A stretch of DNA of 64,000 nucleotides, taken from assembly GCF_004331345.1 (NCBI RefSeq), contig NZ_SJJZ01000006.1:310001-374000 (forward strand). The letters are read 5' to 3'. The notes beneath the pieces were generated by a model. It was given only the letters and a program-made list of their open reading frames with translations. It searched no databases and was not told the origin of the DNA. This document shows, one piece after another, positions 62,616 through 64,000 of this stretch. The position numbers and the translations under genes were made by a program. This DNA comes from Kribbella soli. GTDB taxonomy: Bacteria; Actinomycetota; Actinomycetes; Propionibacteriales; Kribbellaceae. The number at the start of each line of letters is the position of its first letter. Position 1 is the stretch's first letter.

Positions 62616-64000
62616 TCATTCCGGTTCGTTGTGGGAGTCGCCGCCTACTCGGTAGGGGGTGGTGACGCCTTCGTACATGAGGTGGGTCATCAGACCTTCG
62701 GAGGCGTGCGGGAGGTTGTGGCAGTGGTCCATCCAGAGGCCGGGGTTGTCGGCGACGAAGGCGATCTCGTAGGTCTCCTTGTTGCCGACCTCGAGCGTGT
62801 CGACCCACCACGGTGAACCCGTCGCAGCGACGCCGTTGCGGGAGAGGACGACGGCGTGGTGGCCGTGCAGGTGCATCGGGTGCGCCTGGCCGCTGGTGTT
62901 GGAGATCTTCATCCGGACCACGTCCCCCTCGGCGACCATGAACATCGGTACGTCGGGGAACTTGTGGCCGTTGATCGTCCACCACAACCCGGGCATACCG
63001 TCCAGGAACCCGGGCCGCCGTCCGATCCGGTACTCGAAGTTCCGGTCCGCCTTCGCCGGGTCGAACCCGACCGGTGCTGCCGTACCGTAGGTCAGCAGAT
63101 CCACCGTCTCCCCCGGCAGCTCACCCTGCGGAGGGTCGCCCGGCCCGATCCCGAGCGACAACGCCGACGTACCGGCCACCAGCCGCATCCCACCGGCCGG
63201 CACCACCGCCTCGAGATCGACCCGCGCACCGGCCGCCAGCGGGAACGCAGCCGTCACGGCCGTCGGCCCGTGGACGTCGCGACCGTCGACCGCGACCACC
63301 TTGTACGGCGTCCCGATCAGCCCGACCCGGAGGATCGCGTTGTCGGTGTTGATCACCCGCACACGCGCCGTCGTACCCGCCGGCAGCTCCACCTGACCGG
63401 TCCCGGTACGCCCGTTGATCGTCCGCTTCCCGTCGTACGTGTGGATGGCGGCCACCACCTCACCAGGTGACTGAGGCGCGATCACGATCGGACCGAACAG
63501 CCCGCCCTTCACCTCGTCGCTCGACACCTGATGCGAGTGGTACCAGTACGTCCCCGCCTGCGCGGCCTTGAACCGGTACACATGCTTCCCACCCATCGGT
63601 ACGGCGTCCTGCGTCACCCCGGCGACCCCGTCCTCGGCGTTCGGTACGTCGATCCCGTGCCAGTGCAACGTCGCGCCGTCCTTCACGGACTCGTTCACGA
63701 AGGTGACCTGCACCAGATCGCCCACCCGCGCGCGGATCAGCGGACCGGGCGACGTCCCGTTCACCGTGTACCCGTCGATCGTCTCCCCCGACGCGAGCTG
63801 GAACTTCTGCTTCCGCGCCACGAGCGTCACGTCCACCTCCGGCGTACCCGTCTTGGGCCCCGTCAGGTCCGCGACGCTCATGCCGCTCATCGCGTGGTGC
63901 TCATGGTTCATCGCCGGTCCGCCGCCGTAGTCGGCGTACCCCATCTCCGCCGGGTTGTACGTCCCGGGGACCAGGCTGGTCGCCCAGAGGTACCCGAGCG
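62616..64000 (-). CDS. Multicopper oxidase, 5-prime end outside window
   Basis: At least 461 aa; the frame stays open to the right edge (LGYLWATSLVPGTYNPAEMG upstream of the ATG at 63944), so the true start lies outside. Copper motifs: ATLHWHGIDVPNAEDG (HWHG), YWYHSHQVSSDEVKGG (HSH), AHPMHLHGHHAVVLSRN (HPMHLHG) and DHCHNLPHASEGLM (HCHxxxH with axial Met), giving T1, T2 and T3 sites. Two cupredoxin domains plus a His-rich NHEHHAMSGM stretch. Likely laccase- or copper-resistance-type, with its N-terminus possibly membrane-linked. Confidence 0.92.
   Translation of the reverse strand, partial: LGYLWATSLVPGTYNPAEMGYADYGGGPAMNHEHHAMSGMSVADLTGPKTGTPEVDVTLVARKQKFQLASGETIDGYTVNGTSPGPLIRARVGDLVQVTFVNESVKDGATLHWHGIDVPNAEDGVAGVTQDAVPMGGKHVYRFKAAQAGTYWYHSHQVSSDEVKGGLFGPIVIAPQSPGEVVAAIHTYDGKRTINGRTGTGQVELPAGTTARVRVINTDNAILRVGLIGTPYKVVAVDGRDVHGPTAVTAAFPLAAGARVDLEAVVPAGGMRLVAGTSALSLGIGPGDPPQGELPGETVDLLTYGTAAPVGFDPAKADRNFEYRIGRRPGFLDGMPGLWWTINGHKFPDVPMFMVAEGDVVRMKISNTSGQAHPMHLHGHHAVVLSRNGVAATGSPWWVDTLEVGNKETYEIAFVADNPGLWMDHCHNLPHASEGLMTHLMYEGVTTPYRVGGDSHNEPE

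Overview
The window is GC-rich actinobacterial chromosome with many GTG starts, overlapping stop/start codons, dense one-component regulators (LacI, IclR, TetR, AraC, MerR, Lrp, XRE) and secreted carbohydrate-active proteins carrying F5/8, NEW3 and CARDB modules. This gene style suggests a soil actinomycete of the Propionibacteriales, perhaps Kribbella-like; that placement is inference from style, not from a marker gene. I saw no rRNA, tRNA, CRISPR array, insertion sequence or phage.

Layout. 1-900: C-terminal end of a large secreted glycan-active protein. 0.9-4 kb: small secreted protein and a lipoprotein/response regulator/sensor kinase operon resembling CseA-CseB-CseC. 4-8 kb: GlcD-type FAD oxidase, small secreted protein, 4-hydroxyphenylpyruvate dioxygenase with a divergent Lrp-type regulator. 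8-14.7 kb: IclR regulator, membrane protein, MFS exporter, PhyH-family dioxygenase with a divergent AraC regulator, NUDIX-like protein, SDR with a divergent XRE/MmyB-type regulator. 14.7-18.8 kb: two convergent secreted glucanase-type enzymes (GH16; a large GH87-like beta-helix protein), which together look suited to fungal cell-wall glucan. 19-24.2 kb: helicase, broken Uma2 gene, DUF3039 protein, YqgE/AlgH, VanZ-like protein, malic enzyme.

24.3-29 kb: LacI regulator and a ribose-type sugar ABC operon that share a near-palindromic operator. 29.1-39 kb: the most system-like locus. An IclR-headed operon encodes a complete oligopeptide-type ABC importer plus a histidine phosphatase and an endonuclease/exonuclease/phosphatase-fold enzyme. 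It is divergent from two unknown-function genes and a LacI regulator, and an exact 14-bp repeat lies near each divergent promoter. 39-45.3 kb: CoA transferase, CHRD protein, alpha/beta hydrolase and membrane protein with a divergent MerR-type regulator, phosphotransferase. 45.4-50.2 kb: small ORFs including one with a paralogue at 61.9 kb, a membrane protein pair, a Baeyer-Villiger-type monooxygenase divergent from TetR and GNAT genes. 50.2-53.7 kb: a degenerate stretch with a dihydrofolate-reductase-family remnant beside an intact family member, two non-coding tandem arrays, and a frameshifted DUF222/HNH gene with a 12-copy pentapeptide repeat. 53.8-57 kb: two phosphotransferase-type genes, a CE15-like esterase, a DUF1269 protein. 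57-60.7 kb: ABC exporter with a DesK/DesR-like two-component pair. 60.7-64 kb: sulfite-oxidase-family enzyme, small proteins, and a multicopper oxidase running off the right edge.

Recurring themes are short tandem repeats (12-15 bp) sitting exactly on stop/start junctions (about 19.0, 22.8, 58.8 and 60.0 kb), and a 19-bp inverted-repeat element found behind both LacI genes. These are the least expected signals in the window.
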